64,000 bases of DNA, from NCBI RefSeq assembly GCF_035582795.1, contig NC_134373.1:14406001-14470000 (forward strand), read 5' to 3'. This document shows, piece after piece, positions 59,369-64,000 of this stretch (its first letter is position 1; each line of letters opens with the position of its first letter). The notes under the pieces are model-generated. The model did not search any database and was not told the origin of the DNA. It saw only the letters and a program-made list of their open reading frames with translations. The stretch is from Mycteria americana. Taxonomy: Eukaryota; Chordata; Aves; Ciconiiformes; Ciconiidae. A program made the translations under genes and the position numbers.

Positions 59369-62300
59369 CAGCCCCTAAACCATTTACTAGTTTATGGGAG
59401 TGTTCTTGTTTCCATCCACCAAGTCCTAAGCAGATAGCATAGGGAGTTAGGAAAGCAGGAAGGCAAAAGATAAGAGGGAATACAAACTTGGATGAGGAGC
59501 TCTCCTGTCTTTGCAGCCATATAACCACCCTGCACCTGACCACGTCCCAGCTGTGCATAGCTGTGTAGAAAGCATGGTTTCATTTTGCAATGAGGACTGG
59601 ATGCAGCCTTGTTGTTAAAATACATCTTTGATGCAGAACCTGGGAGCAGGTAGGCACCTGGGTCCCATTTTTCTCTGTGGAAAACAGATTGTCTAAATAC
59701 CTTTGAACATTCACATCTTGGGAGCAATCTGAGTGAATTGAGGGGAGGGGTGTGATAGGCTTATCTAACTAGCTTATTTGAGTCCAAAGGACAAAGTCAT
59801 TCAGACCCCTTCATCCTGCTTAAGTGCTCTGTTCCCTTAAAAACCACTGACCGTTGGATGCCTTAAATCAGAGCTGGTACAATCAAGACATTAAATCTGT
59901 TCGTGCTGACCTCTGCAGTGGGGTTTCCCTGCAGGGACCTCCTGCCTCCGGTAAAAGAGAGGGACAGAGAGGAATAGCTATGGAAATTTGGGACTGAATT
60001 ATAAATGGCAGGGCTGCCTCCTTTCCCATGCACGCCTTCAGGGCTAGGGACAAGGAGCCCTTTTCTCCATCAGTGCTTTGGTTTTTTCACACCGTGAACT
60101 GAGTGTGCTGTGGGTTGCAAATGCACCCAGCAGTGCCAATGGCTAGTAGCCACTTGGCTTAGTCAGTGGCTGAGCCAGAGGGTCTGAAATGATTGCGAGA
60201 TATTTTCCTTTGGCTGGTAGTTTGTTAGTATGTCATGCAAGAGCAGTCTGCCAGTTCGGGCTCTGTGTAAAAGGGTGTGAGTGCCCTGACAGACAAAGAG
60301 CTCTCAGTATGGGGTTCACAGGCGGGGAGGCAGATGCGGGCTGGTCACCCAACTTGCACGTGCAAAGTCCGCTTGCTGGATCAAAGGGATTTACTGCAGT
60401 GCATGAAAACAAGAAAACCACGGGCTGGGGAGCTGGGGGGGTGGAAGGCGGCGGAAGGAGGCTGCATTCCTTTCGTTCGTATGTAAGGCTGACCAGACAG
60501 ACGCTGGCTGGCGTTCCTCACTGCTGCGTGATGAGCCAGCCTGGGCTGGAGGCAATACAGACTGATAGCAGCTTGCTAGATTGGAAGCGGTCTTCTCTTA
60601 GGGCTTTACTTTGATGGGGAGCCCAGAGACAGTCAGACCCCACATTGCACTTGGTGCATCCCCCACATTACTCTCCCGCATCTCATCTGTAAGAGAATCA
60701 GGACAGTGCTGTAAGGCCCATCAATGGCTGAACTGGTTATGAAACCACCTTCTGGATGACCTTTGGAGAGGGAAAAACAATCATCTGTGTGGGAGAGAAT
60801 TTAATCTAGAAGGGAAAGGGAAAAACATTGTCTGGATAGAAAGGGAAATGAAAATATTTGACTGAATTAAAAGTAAGCTGGGGCATCTAAAGCGAAGGGT
60901 GTGTAAAGGAGCTAAGAGCAGCGGTGGGACTGGCTGTCAGAGGGCAGCAAAGAAGCCACTCGGGAGAAATAGCGGCTGGGCCTGTAAACAAGGGGAAGAG
61001 GTGAGCTGTAGGTTCGGAAAGACCATGCTGCCAACGTGAGGGTGAGGTAAAAACATCTAAAGAAGGAGCCACCAGGACTGGCACGGTAATCCAACCCTAG
61101 TATATTCTCTCACAGTTATTCATGGAGCAGACATCAGTGCAAACAATGACATTTTGTCTCTTTTGAGAGACAGAAATTTTTGTCCAGCCTTCACACATGC
61201 ATGGAGATGAATTGCCAATGTAATGGAGAGTGCAGAGGGAACGAATTAGAATGAGCCAAAAACCACGTATAGTCATCAGTACTTCCTAAATTAGAAAACA
61301 GGATATTGCTGGTGAGTGTCTGCATGCAAATAAGTCTAAGGGTAAGCTGGCCTGTGACCTATGGAAAGATTAGTCATGGGACGTGGCTGTGTCTCCCAGA
61401 TCAAAGACCTCTGGAGGAGATTTCTATCTCCTGACAAAACCATTCATATCAGCCTTCCTTGCAGTAATGTACAGCAGAAGGTATGAGATGGCGTGGGTGC
61501 TTTATGGCCAGAGATAAAGCATCACATATAAACTGACGAGGAAATCCTTAAGATTGGGATAGTGATAAAAAATGACACTTAGGGGGTTCTGCTGGGGTTT
61601 GCATTTTATGAGTATCAGAAGGCTTTGGGTTTTTTTCTTTATCCATCTAAAACCAGGATCTGATACAACCTAAGCTCAAGTCTGAGAAACAGTAGTTGGG
61701 CACCTCACATCTATATTTAAGTTTCTAAAGCCTAAAACAAGTGGGAAATACCCATGTAAATAGATGTTACAAGTCTACATGCAATCTTAAGATAGCACTT
61801 ATTTAAGTGGAGTTTGTTTCACATTGTCAGGACATCGTATTTTAAATTATATAGTTCTTTGATCCAAAGTGCTGGGTGAGAGTAACTAAAACAAACAAAT
61901 CCACCCTGCAGGAAAACAAATTACTACATTTGCAAGAAAAAGACGAGAGACATAACAGTATTAGAAAGAGCATTAACGAACAGGAAGGTTTTTGAGATGG
62001 GATTTAAAAAAACAGAGAAGAGCTTTCCCAAAGTGTTGGAGACAGAAGAGGAAACATCCAGAATTTGGAAATTATCAGAAAAGACCAAATTGAGGAGAGT
62101 AAGCTGGATGATAAAGAAGATTAATACGAAGTAAAGGAATAAAAGAGAAAATAAGACTATCTGTGTCAGTGATACCACATGAACGGGAAGCTGCATTGCT
62201 GTATTGTGTTAGTGTGGTAGCACCCGTGAACAGAAAGCCAATGAAGAGAAAGAAAAAGCAAATAGCCAAGCACACAGCACCAATTCTGCAGGATGCAGGA

Positions 62301-63796
62301 TTTTGAATAATGACTGAGGGAAGAGCATTTGGGAGAACAGTATAGGTAGCACAGGAGAAATGAAAGCCAAAGCCCAAGATTTTTTGTTGTACAGAGACCC
62401 ACGGCTTCGTAGCGAGTCCCCACCTCTGTGTGCAGGGCTGCAACGCAGCAAGGGGACGGAGGATGCTGAAGCTCCCATGGCAGCAGCTGAAGCAACGGGT
62501 GAATTTGCCACAGGAAACAAGAGCAAGGGAATTGAGGGAGGAGGGGTGTGTGAGGAAGAACTTCATTCAGGGCTGGATTTGTTTTGGGGTACAGTTGCAT
62601 TGCCAAATTGGAAAGATGTGTTTTGTTGTGAGGTTGGGTTTTTTTGAAGTTTTTTTTGGTAAAAACATAACAAGAGTTTATCAAAGCTGATTAAAATAAG
62701 CCCAACCTGGTCATGAGCTCTTTAAAACTTCATTATTTTGAAGCCTTTTAGCCATTTGGCAAGTTTGGAGGGGAGTGTTGTGATTTCACTGTGGAGGGCC
62801 AGAGCCTCACTGCATTATTACAGCGAGAGCTTAGGCTGAGGAAACGAGCTTTGTGAACCTCCCAGGCGGCAGGAGGATGGGCCCTGCCAAAAGCAGCCCT
62901 TGCCATTTAAAACACCAGTGGTGTTCATCCATTGCTGACTTGCCAATACCTGAATTCTCAGTCCTGTGTTTCTGCTCCATCATTTGCCAAATCAATAGCA
63001 CAGGACAAATCTTACTGTTTGGGTTTGAAAATGTAAATAGGTATTGTTGTTTGTTTATTTGCCATGTGAGATGATTTTTGGCACAAGGGAGACCTAGAAA
63101 GTGATGTTTGCTGTCTGTTCAGCAGCTGCAGGAGGGAGAGTGCAGCCTCCAAGTGTTATGGCGGGCTGCCTCGGTAAGGCACGGAGGAGCCATCTCTAGT
63201 TTGTCATCTAGTGTTTTCTTTATACCCATCCACCCCTGAGCCCCTGTGAGGCACCCAGCAAGGGGGCAAATGATAGGGATCACAGAGAAGGACTGGAAGA
63301 AAACACCCTCAACTTGTCTTCTGCTGATTTCCCTTTGTGTTGCTGCTGTCCCGCACTGGATGCAAATGGCAGGTTAATGACGAGAAGCTATGATTTTCTT
63401 GTCCGTTTGTCCAAAGCACTGACACTTCTGAAGTATTTGAGGTCACAGCAGGCCTGAATCACAGAGATGTGCTCAGAGATGCTGTTTCAGGCTAAGGTGG
63501 GCTTGCTGGTTGAGAAGGGCCTGAGCAGGCTGGGAGAGCCGAAGTGCTCTGGGCAGGAGAAGCCAAGTGCGCTACCTCTCATCTCAAAAGCAGGTTCTGG
63601 GTTAGGCTCTTCCTAAGCACAGTGTGGGCATTTGAGTCTGGGTCATATCTGGGCAAGCAGCCAGGAGCCTGGATGGACCACTCCTAATCCAGAGCCTACC
63701 TTTCACACCCCATGCGGACACAGTCCTGCATACCTACATACTAGCAGCAGCAGCTTGCAAGCAGGAGCAGATGAACTGCAAGGCTTCGTGGAAGCT

Positions 63797-63826
63797 GACC
63801 TGAATACAGCGGACCTAAATACAGCG
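63797..63826 (+). repeat. Tandem 15-mer, two copies
   Basis: GACCTGAATACAGCG is followed directly by GACCTAAATACAGCG, a single mismatch. It is a small recent-looking tandem duplication in intron 2. Confidence 0.95.
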
Positions 63827-64000
63827 TCCCCGCTTCTGCCAAGGGTGGTGTGGTCCCAAATAAAACCATGGGCACCATGGTGTAGGTGGTGCCCACCTTA
63901 TAGCACAGACCAACTGCAGGGAGGGACACCAGCCAGGCCTGCATTAGCACTAGGAATAATGGCTGAAAAAATGTACTTACAGACAGCTGAAGGGCAAACT

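Larger units (their letters stand above)
57254..64000 (+). other. KLF7: KLF7 intron 2, 5' part
   Basis: The intron begins GTACTTGTG after the first base of codon 239 (phase 1) and continues past the window. If retained, it would add about 26 unrelated residues and stop at 57334-57336, truncating the protein after finger 1. No exon encoding zinc finger 2 (an EKPYKC-type linker) occurs before 64000. Notable contents are a GC-rich island at 58.59-58.71 kb, a perfect 9-bp hairpin at 59347-59368 and a tandem 15-mer at 63797-63826. The rest is anonymous intronic sequence. Confidence 0.9.

Noticed and set aside
60771..60850. Near-duplicate GGAAAAACA...TCTG segments
   Set aside because: Only short stretches match and the spacing is irregular. 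This is A/G-rich low complexity rather than a real duplication.
1..64000. CRISPR arrays, bacterial operons, ribosome binding sites, phage or integrated virus
   Set aside because: The window is eukaryotic nuclear DNA. No direct-repeat/spacer arrays, operon structure, LTR pairs or viral domains were seen.

Overview
This window is vertebrate nuclear DNA, most likely from a bird. It contains one recognisable protein-coding gene, KLF7 (Krueppel-like factor 7), on the + strand, and the gene runs off the right end. Introns, a CpG-island promoter and eroded MIR, L3 and CR1-like retroelement fragments show an amniote. The absence of Alu, L1 or B elements, the very low repeat density, an ancient sauropsid-style CR1 tail at about 38.9 kb and the KLF7 exon sequence favour a sauropsid, and compactness favours a bird. 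The species cannot be named from what is here.

Layout. Positions 1-25.2 kb are upstream intergenic DNA. GC-rich unconstrained-looking stretches, whose long open frames are artefacts of composition, alternate with AT-rich, homeobox-motif-rich blocks that look like conserved non-coding elements (about 8.5-9.4, 10.6-10.9, 11.2-11.7, 12.4-12.6, 13.6-14.0, 15.25-15.4 and 16.06-16.4 kb). Positions 25.23-26.1 kb form the KLF7 CpG island, with CCAAT and GC boxes, a CRE-like site, a CGG repeat and G-quadruplex tracts. A TATA/CArG-like/MEF2 cluster there is best oriented for divergent antisense transcription. KLF7 coding exon 1 is 26295-26396, intron 1 is about 30.2 kb (26397-56640), coding exon 2 is 56641-57253, and intron 2 continues to the window end. 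The predicted protein is complete to residue 238 plus one base of the next codon: the N-terminal activation region, the Ser/Pro-rich middle, the basic nuclear-localisation stretch and zinc finger 1. Zinc fingers 2 and 3, the stop codon and the 3'UTR must lie past position 64000.

The most interesting observation is in KLF7 itself. An ATG at 26218, 77 bases before the KLF7 start, opens a +1-shifted frame. That frame runs through the KLF7 start codon, stays open across the exon 1/exon 2 splice and ends only at 56938, giving a potential 158-residue overlapping product or a strong translational brake. Two or three other upstream ORFs, G-quadruplex tracts and a CT/poly-T tract sit in the same leader. 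Other points are an exact 49-bp duplication 2.7 kb apart in the upstream region, three full-length copies of an old hairpin-forming repeat in intron 1, a perfect 20-bp palindrome with a p53-type decamer, and several short perfect hairpins. No tRNA, rRNA, CRISPR array, virus or intact mobile element was recognised.
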